Positions 7,576-14,898 of a DNA stretch of 32,872 nucleotides are shown piece after piece (position 1 is the stretch's first letter; each line of letters begins with the position of its first letter). Both the position numbers and the translations under genes were made by a program. The stretch lies in assembly GCF_014490445.1 (NCBI RefSeq), contig NZ_JACTUZ010000037.1:1-32872 (forward strand), in the 5' to 3' direction. The DNA comes from Pseudoroseomonas ludipueritiae. Its GTDB lineage: Bacteria; Pseudomonadota; Alphaproteobacteria; Acetobacterales; Acetobacteraceae. Below the pieces are notes generated by a model. It had not been told where the DNA came from. It worked only from the letters and a program-made list of their open reading frames with translations, and ran no database searches.

Positions 7576-8069
7576 GCGACAGTCCTAACGGGTGGGGGCC
7601 GCATTAGTCGGCAGACGTCACTTGCAGTCCAGTCCCGCTGGGCGCCCCTTCAGATCCGCTTCCTACCCCATTCAGCGTTAGGCGGGGCAACCGATGATGT
7701 TGAGAAAACCGGTCGGGGCTTCAGGCCAGCGCTGATTCAATTCCCCAGATGGCTGGAGGGGCGAACTGGAGCCGCGGAATGCCAGCCGCGCGGTCGCCGG
7801 GTGTCTGGCCCCGCTAGGTGACTGCGGCCGGCGATCCGGCCTGCTGCGCCTACGCGGCAACCACCTGATCGGCGTCGAACACGCGGGCCACCACCGCCGT
7901 GCAAGCTCGCCAAGCCGATCCCGGCACTGAATGCCATCAGCCCCGCCGGGCCGATGCAGAGGCGCCCTCAGGTTGCCGGCCAGGCCCGATCGGCCCCTTC
8001 AGCCGAAAGCCCCGTCCGGCTTCCTCAACAACATCTATCCGAAGCAGCCCTCACCGATCGTGCTGTCAC
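7576..8069. other. Gene-poor segment with inverted repeats
   Basis: This 494-base stretch has no convincing gene. Short frames on both strands have no domain signature. Its one clear structure is the pair of imperfect inverted repeats at 7693-7722 and 8006-8035. On the minus strand the translation ending APTGFLNIIGCPA (stop near 7678) and on the plus strand KAPSGFLNNIY resemble each other. The arms could therefore be the 3' ends of two related decayed ORFs rather than transposon termini. Confidence 0.4.
7693..8035. repeat. Imperfect 30-bp inverted repeats flanking 283 bp (possible MITE or IS remnant)
   Basis: The left arm 7693-7722 begins GATGATGTTGAGAAAACCGG. The right arm 8006-8035, read on the minus strand, begins GATGTTGTTGAGGAAGCCGG. 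By eye the arms agree at 25 of 30 positions, and identity stops abruptly at the outer GATG, as expected of element termini. The interior encodes no transposase. No target-site duplication is obvious in the immediate flanks. It could be a small non-autonomous element or two decayed gene ends. Confidence 0.4.
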
Positions 8070-8771
8070 CTAGAGGTGGCGCATGCCGAGCTGGCTCAGC
8101 AGCGGCAGGATCTGCTCTCGCGCCCGGATGCGATGCGCCCGGGCGCTGTCGCGGGCCTCGCGCGGGTCGCCCTGCCGGATGGCCGCGACAATGGCGGCAT
8201 GGTCCTCCACCGAAGCGCCCGGCCGGGGGCGCAGGCGCAGGGTCAGCATCCGCGCGCGGTGCGACTGGTCCATGATGGAGGCGAACATGCGGGACAGGCG
8301 GCGATTGCCGGCGCGCTCCACCAGCAGCTGGTGGAAGCGGCCGTCGGCCCCGGCCCAGCTCACCAGGTCGTCGCGCGCCAGGGCCTCGGCCATCTCCGCG
8401 TTCACGCCGGCCAGCTCATCGGCGATGGCGCCGCGCTCGGGCGCCGGCCTCTCGGCGATCAACTCGGCCGAGGCGGCCTCCAGGGCCACCACCACCTCGT
8501 AGATCTCGCGCATATCCTCGGGCGAGATGGCGCAGACCACCACGCCGCGCCGGGGCAGCACGCGGACCAGCCCTTCCTCCTGCAGCCGGATGATGGCCTC
8601 GTGCACCGGCGTGCGGCTCATGCCGAGCTGGACCGCGATCTCGCCTTCGGAGCCCTGGTAGCCGGGGGCGAAGACGGCGTTGCGGATCGCCTCCTTCAAC
8701 GCCTCATAGGCCGCATCCACCAGGGAGGCCCTGGGGGCCTGGCCTTCGCTGTCCCTGCGCAATGCCGCCAT
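8070..8771 (-). CDS. GntR-family transcriptional regulator, FadR/FCD subfamily
   Basis: A 233-residue DNA-binding regulator. The N-terminal winged helix-turn-helix (about 15-80) contains EGEIAVQLGMSRTPVHEAI and LPRRGVVV, classic GntR features. The C-terminal all-helical FCD ligand domain (about 90-215) shows DGRFHQLLVERAGN, MDQSHRARM and EDHAAIVAAI, which carry the Asp/His residues that usually bind a metal and a carboxylate ligand. It is divergent from the tartrate/D-malate dehydrogenase gene across 139 bases, and is therefore the likely regulator of that gene and the Bug receptor behind it, presumably sensing an organic acid. The ligand is inferred only. It begins exactly where the scarred low-GC region ends. 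Confidence 0.93.
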   Translation of the reverse strand: MAALRRDSEGQAPRASLVDAAYEALKEAIRNAVFAPGYQGSEGEIAVQLGMSRTPVHEAIIRLQEEGLVRVLPRRGVVVCAISPEDMREIYEVVVALEAASAELIAERPAPERGAIADELAGVNAEMAEALARDDLVSWAGADGRFHQLLVERAGNRRLSRMFASIMDQSHRARMLTLRLRPRPGASVEDHAAIVAAIRQGDPREARDSARAHRIRAREQILPLLSQLGMRHL

Positions 8772-8910
8772 CGCGATCTCCCTGGCCCGCTCGGGCTGCC
8801 GTCCAAGGGCGGGGTTTAGTCACCGGGGGCCGCCAGGAATAGCCCTGGTTGCCACGCCAGCTTCCATGCAAGATGATACGGCAGAATATGGGCCGGAGGA
8901 TCGTTGATCA

Positions 8911-9987
8911 ATGCGCCGCTATCGAATCGCAGCCATGGGTGGGGACGGCATCGGGCCGGAGGTCATCAGCGCCGGGGTGGAGGTGCTGAAGCTCTGCGCC
9001 GAGCGTGACGGCCAGTTCGCGCTGGACTTCACCGATTTCGACTGGGGCTCGGACTACTACCGCAAGCATGGCGTGATGATGCCGGCCGATGGCGCCGAGC
9101 AGTTGCGGGCCTTCGATGCCATCCTCTTCGGCGCCGTGGGCGCGCCGGATATTCCGGACCATGTGACGCTCTGGGGCCTGCGCCTCGCCATCTGCCAGCC
9201 GCTGGACCAATACGCCAATGTGCGCCCGACGCGCGTGCTGCCAGGCATCACCAGCCCGTTGCGCAATGTCTCCGGCCCCGAGCTGGACTGGGTGATCGTG
9301 CGCGAGAATTCGGAGGGCGAGTATTCCGGCGTCGGCGGCCGCGCGCACCGGGGCTTGCCGATCGAGGTGGCGCAGGATGTCTCGGTGATGACCCGTGCGG
9401 GCGTGCAGCGCATCATGCGCTATGCCTTCCGCCTGGCGCAGTCCCGCCCGCGCAAGTTCCTGACCGTGGTCACCAAGTCCAACGCGCAGCGCCACGCCAT
9501 GGTGATGTGGGATGAGATCGCGGCCGAGGTGGCGCAGGAATTCCCGGATGTCACCTGGGACAAGATGCTGGTCGATGCCATGACCATGCGGATGGTGATC
9601 AAGCCCGGCAGCCTGGACACCATCGTGGCCAGCAACCTGCACGCCGATATCCTCTCCGACCTCGCCGCCGCGCTGGCGGGCTCCCTCGGCATCGCGCCCA
9701 CGGCCAATATCAACCCGGAACGCGACGCACCCTCGATGTTCGAGCCGATCCATGGCTCGGCCTTCGACATCACCGGCAAGGGCATCGCGAACCCTGTCGC
9801 CACCTTCTGGACGGCGGCGATGATGCTGGACCACCTGGGTGAGGCTCCGGCGGCGGCGCGGCTGATGAAGGCCGTGGAGCGCGTGACCGCCGACCCCGCG
9901 CTGCATACGCCCGACCTCGGCGGCACCGCCACCACGCGGCAGGTGACCGAGGCGGTCTGCGAGGCGCTGCGGCAGGCGAATGACTGA
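8911..9987 (+). CDS. Tartrate / D-malate dehydrogenase (decarboxylating)
   Basis: A 358-residue enzyme of the isopropylmalate/isocitrate dehydrogenase superfamily, TtuC/DmlA branch. Members oxidise tartrate, D-malate or related 2-hydroxy acids with NAD and Mn/Mg, often with decarboxylation. Visible motifs are the N-terminal GGDGIGPEV, substrate-phosphate-loop equivalent RENSEGEYSGVGG (131-143), catalytic VTKSNA with Lys189, metal ligands Asp222 and those in SNLHADILSD (Asp246, Asp250), and NAD-binding EPIHGSAFDI (His281). The substrate-loop sequence is that of TtuC/DmlA rather than LeuB, which supports the name. A GGAGGA site at 8895-8900 precedes ATG 8911, and a small palindrome TTGATCAA (8904-8911) overlaps the start. 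The divergent FCD regulator and downstream Bug receptor fit C4-hydroxydicarboxylate use. Which substrate is preferred cannot be told. Confidence 0.92.
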   Translation: MRRYRIAAMGGDGIGPEVISAGVEVLKLCAERDGQFALDFTDFDWGSDYYRKHGVMMPADGAEQLRAFDAILFGAVGAPDIPDHVTLWGLRLAICQPLDQYANVRPTRVLPGITSPLRNVSGPELDWVIVRENSEGEYSGVGGRAHRGLPIEVAQDVSVMTRAGVQRIMRYAFRLAQSRPRKFLTVVTKSNAQRHAMVMWDEIAAEVAQEFPDVTWDKMLVDAMTMRMVIKPGSLDTIVASNLHADILSDLAAALAGSLGIAPTANINPERDAPSMFEPIHGSAFDITGKGIANPVATFWTAAMMLDHLGEAPAAARLMKAVERVTADPALHTPDLGGTATTRQVTEAVCEALRQAND

Positions 9988-10040
9988 ATCCTTCCCCGTG
10001 CCGCGCCAGGAGGAGGAAAGCTAACGCCTCCAACCCCCGA

Positions 10041-10055
10041 CCCGCGGAAAGCGGG
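10041..10055. other. Small hairpin ahead of Bug receptor gene
   Basis: CCCGC / GCGGG form a 5-bp stem with a GGAAA loop in the 98-base gap between the dehydrogenase and the Bug receptor gene. It could act as an mRNA processing or stabilising element for differential expression of a binding protein, but it has no U-run and is short. Confidence 0.2.
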
Positions 10056-10085
10056 CGGGGATCAAAAGAACAAGGGAAACATCCG

Positions 10086-11057
10086 ATGCAACGACGCAGC
10101 CTGCTCGCCGCCCTGCCGGCGGCCCTCCTGCCCGCCATGGCCCAGGCCCAGGCGGGCTTCCCGGACCATGCGGTGACCATCACCGTGCCCTTCGCCGCCG
10201 GCGGGCCCACCGATGTCATCGCCCGGCTGGTGGCGGAGGGCATGTCCAAGGACCTCGGCCAGCCCGTGGTGGTGGAGAATGTGACCGGCGCGGGCGGCAC
10301 CATCGCCGCCGGGCGTGTGGCCGCCGCCCGGCCGGACGGGCACAGCCTGCTGATCCACCACGTGGGCCATGCCAGCAGCGCCACGCTCTACCGCAACCTG
10401 CCCTACAACGTGGAAACATCCTTCGCGCCGCTGGGCCTGGTGTCCGACGCCGCGATGACGCTGATCGCGCGGCCGGACTTCCCGGCCACGGACCTCGCCG
10501 GCTTCATGGCGGAGATCCGCAAGCAGGGGGACAAGCTCAACCTCGCCCATTCCGGGCTGGGCGGGGCCAACCACCTCTGCGGCATGGTGCTGCAGCACGC
10601 GGCGCAGGCCAGCCTGACCGGCGTGGTGTTCCGCGGCAGCGCGCCGGCCATCACCGACCTCATGGCCGGGCGCATCGATGTCTTCTGCGACCAGGCGACC
10701 AATACCGCGCCCTTTATCCGCGAGGGCCGCGTGAAGGCCTATGCCGTGACGCTGCCGCAGCGCGTGCCGGGCCTGGACCTGCCCACCACCACCGGGGCCG
10801 GGCAGCCCTCTCTGGTGATGAGCACCTGGCACGGCCTCTACGCGCCCAAGGACACGCCGCCGGCGGTGCAGGAGCGGCTGGCCCGCGCCATCCGCGCCGC
10901 GCTGAAGGAGGAAAGGCTGCGGCAGCGCTTCGCGGAACTGGTGACGGCCACCGTGGACGACGATCGCGCCACCCCCGCCTTCCACCGCCGCTTCCTGGCG
11001 GAGGAGGTCGCGCGCTGGCGGCCGATCATCCAGGCCGCCGGGCAATTCGCCGACTGA
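10086..11057 (+). CDS. Bug-family periplasmic solute receptor (TTT type)
   Basis: A 323-residue tripartite tricarboxylate transporter receptor (BugD/TctC-like). These periplasmic proteins bind carboxylates or amides with a two-lobed clamp. It has an N-terminal signal peptide (MQRRSLLAALPA...AQAQA), then the family hallmarks ITVPFAAGGPTDVIARLVAE, LGQPVVVENVTGAGG and ARPDGHSLL. Late-domain APKDTPPAVQERLARAI and the end FLAEEVARWRPII complete the usual length. It follows the tartrate/malate dehydrogenase by 98 bases on the same strand, and may feed that pathway. No TctA/TctB membrane genes are nearby, so it either shares a distant permease or acts in sensing. Confidence 0.93.
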   Translation: MQRRSLLAALPAALLPAMAQAQAGFPDHAVTITVPFAAGGPTDVIARLVAEGMSKDLGQPVVVENVTGAGGTIAAGRVAAARPDGHSLLIHHVGHASSATLYRNLPYNVETSFAPLGLVSDAAMTLIARPDFPATDLAGFMAEIRKQGDKLNLAHSGLGGANHLCGMVLQHAAQASLTGVVFRGSAPAITDLMAGRIDVFCDQATNTAPFIREGRVKAYAVTLPQRVPGLDLPTTTGAGQPSLVMSTWHGLYAPKDTPPAVQERLARAIRAALKEERLRQRFAELVTATVDDDRATPAFHRRFLAEEVARWRPIIQAAGQFAD

Positions 11058-11268
11058 AGCTGCCCAACCGCGCGGCGGTCTTCGCGCTGGAGGATGTGCC
11101 GCGCCATGCCACCCTGGCCGCCGCCATCACCCGCACCCGGCGCGGCGCCGACTTGCCCCGTCACGCCGGGCTGGCAGCCGCACCGCGCCCGACGCCCTGA
11201 GGCCAGGGCCGAAAGGCCAGGCCTGGGCAGTTGCCAGGGCGGTGGGAAGATGCTCACTCACGGGTGGG

Positions 11269-12513
11269 ATGGAAACGCTTCCGGAATCGCGCGCGCCGCA
11301 GGGCGTGCGCAGCTTGCTCAGATCGCGTGCCTTCAGGCGGCTCTGGGCGCTTGGCGGACTCGCGAATGCCATGCGCTGGGTCGAGATGCTGGCCGCCGCG
11401 CTCTTCACCTACGAGGCCACCGGCTCCGGCATGGCGGTGGCCTTTGTCTCGGCGGCGCGCAGCCTGCCCATGCTCTTCCTGGGCGCCATCGCCGGCGTGG
11501 TCTGCGAGGCGATCAGCCGCAAGCAGATTCTGCTCGGCGGCATGCTGCTGTGCTTCGCGGCCGCCCTGTCCATCTGCCTGCTGTCCCTGCTGGGCTGGGT
11601 GCAGCCCTGGCATATCGCCGTGGCGGCCTTTCTCAGCGGCTGCGTCTGGGCCACCGAGATGTCGGCGCGGCGGCGCATGGTGGGAGAATCCGCCGGCACC
11701 GGCCTCGTTTCCCAGGCCGTGGCGCTGGACAGCCTGACCAATGCCTCCGCCCGCATGGCCGGGCCGCTGGCGGGCGGCGCGCTCTTCGCCTGGTTCGGCC
11801 TTTCCGGCGCCTTCGCCATCTCGGCGGCCTGCTACCTGATCGCGGCGCTGATGGTGCCGGGCATCCAGTATGCGCAGGAGATGCGGCGGCTGGAACTCTC
11901 CCGCATCCCCGGCGACCTGGCGGAGAGCTTCGCCTTCGCGCTGCGGCAGCCGGCGGTGCTGACGGTGCTGGGCGTCACGGCGACCATGAACTTCTTCGCC
12001 TTCTCCTATGTCGCGCTGGTGGCGCCGCTGGCCCGCACGGTCTTCGCCGCGCCGGATGCGCTGGTGGGCTTCCTGGCGGCGGGGGAGCCGCTGGGCGGGT
12101 TGCTCGGCGGGCTGCTGCTGACCAGCCGGGCGCCGAAGGCCTATCTGCGCACGCTGATGATCGCGGGCTCCCTGTTCTTCCTGCTGACCCTGATCGCCAT
12201 GCCGCTGATGCCGAGCTACGCCCTGGCCTGCGGCCTGCTGGTCGGCGGCGGGCTGGGGCTGGCGCTGTTCAGCAACATGCAGACCACGCTGGTGCTGACC
12301 GCCGTGCCGGCCAGCCTGCGCTCGCGGCAGATGGGCCTCGTCACGGTCTGCATCGGCCTCGGGCCGGTGGGGCAGATGCTGATCGGCGTGCTGGCGGATC
12401 TCTACGGGCCCACCTGGGCCGTCATCCTTTCGGCGATCTGCGGGCTGGCCTCGCTGGGCCTCGTCTCGCTGCTCTGCCTGCGCGGCAGAGGCAAGGACGG
12501 CGGCGCCGGCTGA
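11269..12513 (+). CDS. MFS transporter
   Basis: A 414-residue major facilitator superfamily permease of the inner membrane, EntS-like/DUF894-like branch, probably with 12 transmembrane helices. Hydrophobic spans are recognisable throughout, for example MLFLGAIAGVVCEAISRKQILLG, the motif-A-like loop between TM2 and TM3, and LLGGLLLTSRAPKAYLRTLMIAG in the second half. The open frame begins with a GTG at 11242, but ATG 11269 (METLPESRAP), preceded by GGGTGGG, fits the family start better. It lies 211 bases after the Bug receptor gene and converges with a GntR gene whose stop is only 9 bases away. Direction and substrate are unknown; the branch includes exporters. Confidence 0.9.
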   Translation: METLPESRAPQGVRSLLRSRAFRRLWALGGLANAMRWVEMLAAALFTYEATGSGMAVAFVSAARSLPMLFLGAIAGVVCEAISRKQILLGGMLLCFAAALSICLLSLLGWVQPWHIAVAAFLSGCVWATEMSARRRMVGESAGTGLVSQAVALDSLTNASARMAGPLAGGALFAWFGLSGAFAISAACYLIAALMVPGIQYAQEMRRLELSRIPGDLAESFAFALRQPAVLTVLGVTATMNFFAFSYVALVAPLARTVFAAPDALVGFLAAGEPLGGLLGGLLLTSRAPKAYLRTLMIAGSLFFLLTLIAMPLMPSYALACGLLVGGGLGLALFSNMQTTLVLTAVPASLRSRQMGLVTVCIGLGPVGQMLIGVLADLYGPTWAVILSAICGLASLGLVSLLCLRGRGKDGGAG

Positions 12514-12522
12514 AGCGGCAGG

Positions 12523-13218
12523 CTATTCCCCGCCGCAGCCCAGGTCGGCGCCGACAAAGGCGCCGGTCCGCTCATAGTGTTGCGCCAGCAGGGCGGCGGC
12601 CTGCTCGGCATCGCGCTCCAGCGTCGCGCGGGCGATGGCGGCATGTTCCGCCGCCACGTCCCGCCCCGGATAGGCCAGGGTATTGGACAGCGCGCGGTAG
12701 CGCCGCGCTTCCTCCCGCAGCCGGTCGCAGAAGGCCAGCAGCGGCGGCGCGCCGCAGCCCGCCAGCAGCGCCTGATGGAATTGCAGGTGGCAGGCTTCCC
12801 ACTCGGGGTTGGTGACGAAGCGGTGCGGGTCCAGGGAGCGGGCCACGCGGTTCAGCCGGTGTTCGGCCAGCAGCAGCCTTTCCTCCCAGGCGGCGTCGCC
12901 GCGCCGGATGGATTCCCGCAGCGCCGCGCATTCGGCCAGCACGCGGCTGCGGATCAGCCCGTCCAACTGCCCCGGCGCCGCCGCCGCGACGCGGAAGCCG
13001 CGATGCTCCAACTGCTCCGCCAGCCCCTCGGCCGCCAGCTTGGACAGCGCCTCCCGCATCGGCGAGGCACCGGCGCCGTAGCTCTCCGCCAGGTCCCGCA
13101 GCTTCAGCTTCTGCCCCGGCGGCAGGCGGCCGGAGAGGATGTCCTCCCGCAACCGCCGGTGGACGGTGGTGGCGAGGGTCAGGTCGCGCGCATCGGGCTG
13201 GGGATTCGCCTGGGACAT
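12523..13218 (-). CDS. GntR-family transcriptional regulator, FCD subfamily
   Basis: A 231-residue regulator. The winged helix (about 15-80) contains VHRRLREDILSGRLPPGQKL, LRDLAESYGAGASPMREAL and LEHRGFRVA. The FCD domain (about 90-215) contains ECAALRESIRRGD, HLQFHQALLAGCG and EHAAIARATLERD. ATG 13218 begins MSQANPQPDARDL; the frame is open further upstream, but that part is Pro/Arg-rich and crosses the divergent promoter region. It is divergent from the FAH-family gene at 13335, so it probably controls the long plus-strand operon that begins there. The effector is unknown, likely an aromatic or carboxylic acid by family habit. Confidence 0.92.
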   Translation of the reverse strand: MSQANPQPDARDLTLATTVHRRLREDILSGRLPPGQKLKLRDLAESYGAGASPMREALSKLAAEGLAEQLEHRGFRVAAAAPGQLDGLIRSRVLAECAALRESIRRGDAAWEERLLLAEHRLNRVARSLDPHRFVTNPEWEACHLQFHQALLAGCGAPPLLAFCDRLREEARRYRALSNTLAYPGRDVAAEHAAIARATLERDAEQAAALLAQHYERTGAFVGADLGCGGE

Positions 13219-13275
13219 GGCGGGGGCATCATCGCGCCTGTGCCTCGGCCACGCAAGGATTTGCGGAAATCGTGC

Positions 13276-13302
13276 TTGACCGGGCAGGATTTTCGATAAA
13301 AC
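13276..13302 (+). promoter_or_regulatory. Candidate promoter/operator of the FAH-led operon
   Basis: TTGACC (13276-13281) is followed after 15 bases by TAAAAC (13297-13302), in the only AT-rich patch of the 116-base divergent interval. The spacer is shorter than ideal. A small dyad TTTT-CGAT-AAAA (13290-13301) overlaps the -10 and could be part of the GntR-regulator site. Suggestive only. Confidence 0.3.
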
Positions 13303-13334
13303 CTCAACGGCAAGAATCAAGGAGGATACGGCGC

Positions 13335-14198
13335 GTGCGCCTGATCGCGTTCCAGCATGAGGGCCGGGCGGCCCTTGGCGCCCGCCTGGGCGATGATGTC
13401 GTGGCCCTGGCCGATGTGGTGCCGGGCCTGCCGCAGGATCCCACCGAGGCCCTGGCCGCCCTGAACCTGCCGGAGGGCGCGCCCGCCCTGGCGGCGAAGC
13501 TCGCCAACGCACCGCGCCGCCCGCTGAAGGGCCTGACGCTGCTGCCGGTCGTGCCGCGCCCCGGCAAGGTCATCTGCATCGGCCTGAACTACGCGCTGCA
13601 TGCCAAGGAAGGCGGCAACCCCATCCCGGACTACCCGGCGGTCTTCTTCCGCGGCCCCACCTCGCTGGCAGCGCCCGGCGAGCCGCTGCTGCGCCCGAAG
13701 GTTTCCGACAAGTTCGACTACGAGGCCGAGCTGGCCATCGTCATCGGCAAGCGGGCGCGGCACCTGACGGAGGCCGATGCCCTGGGCTGCGTCGCCGGCT
13801 ATACCTGCATGAACGAGGGCTCGGTCCGCGACTACCAGCGCAAGTCGGCGCAATGGACCATGGGCAAGAACTTCGACCGCACCGGTGGCCTCGGCCCCGA
13901 GATCGTCACGCCCGATGAATTGCCGCAGGGGCCAAATGCGCTGCGCATCACCTCCCGCCTCAATGGCGAGGTGATGCAGGACAGCCATACCTCCGACATG
14001 ATCTTCACCGTGCCGCGCATCCTCGCCATCCTCTCCGAGGTGATGACGCTGGAGCCGGGTGACGTGATCGCCACCGGCACGCCCAGCGGCGTCGGCTATG
14101 CCCGCAAGCCGCCGGTCTTCATGAAGGATGGCGATACCGTCGAGATCGAGATCGAGGGCATCGGCATCCTTTCCAACCCCGTGCGGGACGAGGCCTGA
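13335..14198 (+). CDS. Fumarylacetoacetate hydrolase (FAH) family protein
   Basis: A 287-residue enzyme of the FAH/HpcE/MhpD superfamily, which performs metal-dependent C-C bond hydrolysis, hydration or decarboxylation of 2-oxo acids late in aromatic catabolism. The core shows VICIGLNYALHAKE, PAVFFRGPTSL, DYEAELAIVIGK (metal ligands Glu130, Glu132) and the end GDVIATGTPSGVGYARKPP. The third ligand motif usually reads NDVSARD; here it is NEGSVRD, with Glu161 in place of Asp, a conservative change. GTG 13335 is chosen because AGGAGG lies about 10 bases before it and the product starts at the domain edge (RLIAFQHEG). An upstream ATG at 13272 would add 21 unrelated residues. First gene of the plus-strand catabolic run, so probably a ring-fission product hydrolase. 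Confidence 0.93.
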   Translation: MRLIAFQHEGRAALGARLGDDVVALADVVPGLPQDPTEALAALNLPEGAPALAAKLANAPRRPLKGLTLLPVVPRPGKVICIGLNYALHAKEGGNPIPDYPAVFFRGPTSLAAPGEPLLRPKVSDKFDYEAELAIVIGKRARHLTEADALGCVAGYTCMNEGSVRDYQRKSAQWTMGKNFDRTGGLGPEIVTPDELPQGPNALRITSRLNGEVMQDSHTSDMIFTVPRILAILSEVMTLEPGDVIATGTPSGVGYARKPPVFMKDGDTVEIEIEGIGILSNPVRDEA

Positions 14199-14235
14199 CG
14201 GCCATGCGCCGCGCGCTGGAAAGCCACGGCGTGTC

Positions 14236-14898
14236 ATGACCACCGCGCCCCGCGTCACCCTGTCCTTCGACAACGGCCCCGAGCCGGAGGTGACGCCGGG
14301 CGTGCTGGATGTGCTGCGCGCGCGGGGCCTGCGCGCCACCTTCTTCGTGCTGGGCCACAAGCTGGCAGCGCACCGCGCCCTGGCCGAGCGGGCCCATGCC
14401 GAGGGCCACTGGATCGGCAACCACACCTGGAGCCATGCGGGGCCGCTGGGCCACGCAGCGGACGCGGTGGCCGAGGCGGAGATCGCCCGCACCCAGGAGG
14501 AGATCGGCGCCCTCTCGCACCCCGACAGGCTGTTCCGCCCCCAGGGCGGCGGCGGCGCGCTGGGCCACCACCTGCTGAGCCGGGCGGCGCTGGACCTGCT
14601 GGTGCAGGGGCGCTTCACCTGCGTGCTCTGGAATGCCGTGCCGGGCGACTTCCGCGACCCCGACGGCTGGGTGGACCGTGCCCTGGAGCTCTGCCAGGGG
14701 GCGGAGCCCGTGACGCTGGTGCTGCATGACCTGCCGAATGGCGCCATGCGGCACCTGGACCGCTTTCTTGGCACCCTGGCCGACCAGGGCGCCCGCTTCA
14801 CCCAGGATTTCCCGGCGGCCTGCGTGCCGCTGCGCCGCGGCGTGCCATCCGGGCCGGTCGCGGATTATGTCACGCCTCAGACGGGGGCTGCCGCATGA
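14236..14898 (+). CDS. Polysaccharide deacetylase (NodB/CE4) family protein
   Basis: A 220-residue NodB-fold deacetylase/amidohydrolase-like protein. Motif 1 reads LSFDNGPEPEVTP (Asp12, Asn13) where classic members have TFDDGP, so one metal-binding Asp is Asn. Motif 2 GNHTWSH supplies His63 and His67; motif 3 is FRPQGG; a late LVLHDLP (His164) is the usual catalytic His. No signal peptide is seen, so it is probably cytoplasmic, unlike true peptidoglycan or chitin deacetylases. Its place between an FAH-family gene and a Bug receptor gene (ATGA overlap with the latter) points to small-molecule C-N hydrolysis, as in PuuE-type allantoinases, rather than wall modification. ATG 14236 is the domain-edge start; the frame is open further upstream but overlaps the FAH gene. 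Confidence 0.85.
   Translation: MTTAPRVTLSFDNGPEPEVTPGVLDVLRARGLRATFFVLGHKLAAHRALAERAHAEGHWIGNHTWSHAGPLGHAADAVAEAEIARTQEEIGALSHPDRLFRPQGGGGALGHHLLSRAALDLLVQGRFTCVLWNAVPGDFRDPDGWVDRALELCQGAEPVTLVLHDLPNGAMRHLDRFLGTLADQGARFTQDFPAACVPLRRGVPSGPVADYVTPQTGAAA

Noticed and set aside
8904-8911. TTGATCAA palindrome at the tartrate dehydrogenase start as a regulator site
   Set aside because: Only 8 bp, overlaps the start codon, and no second copy was seen near the divergent GntR gene.
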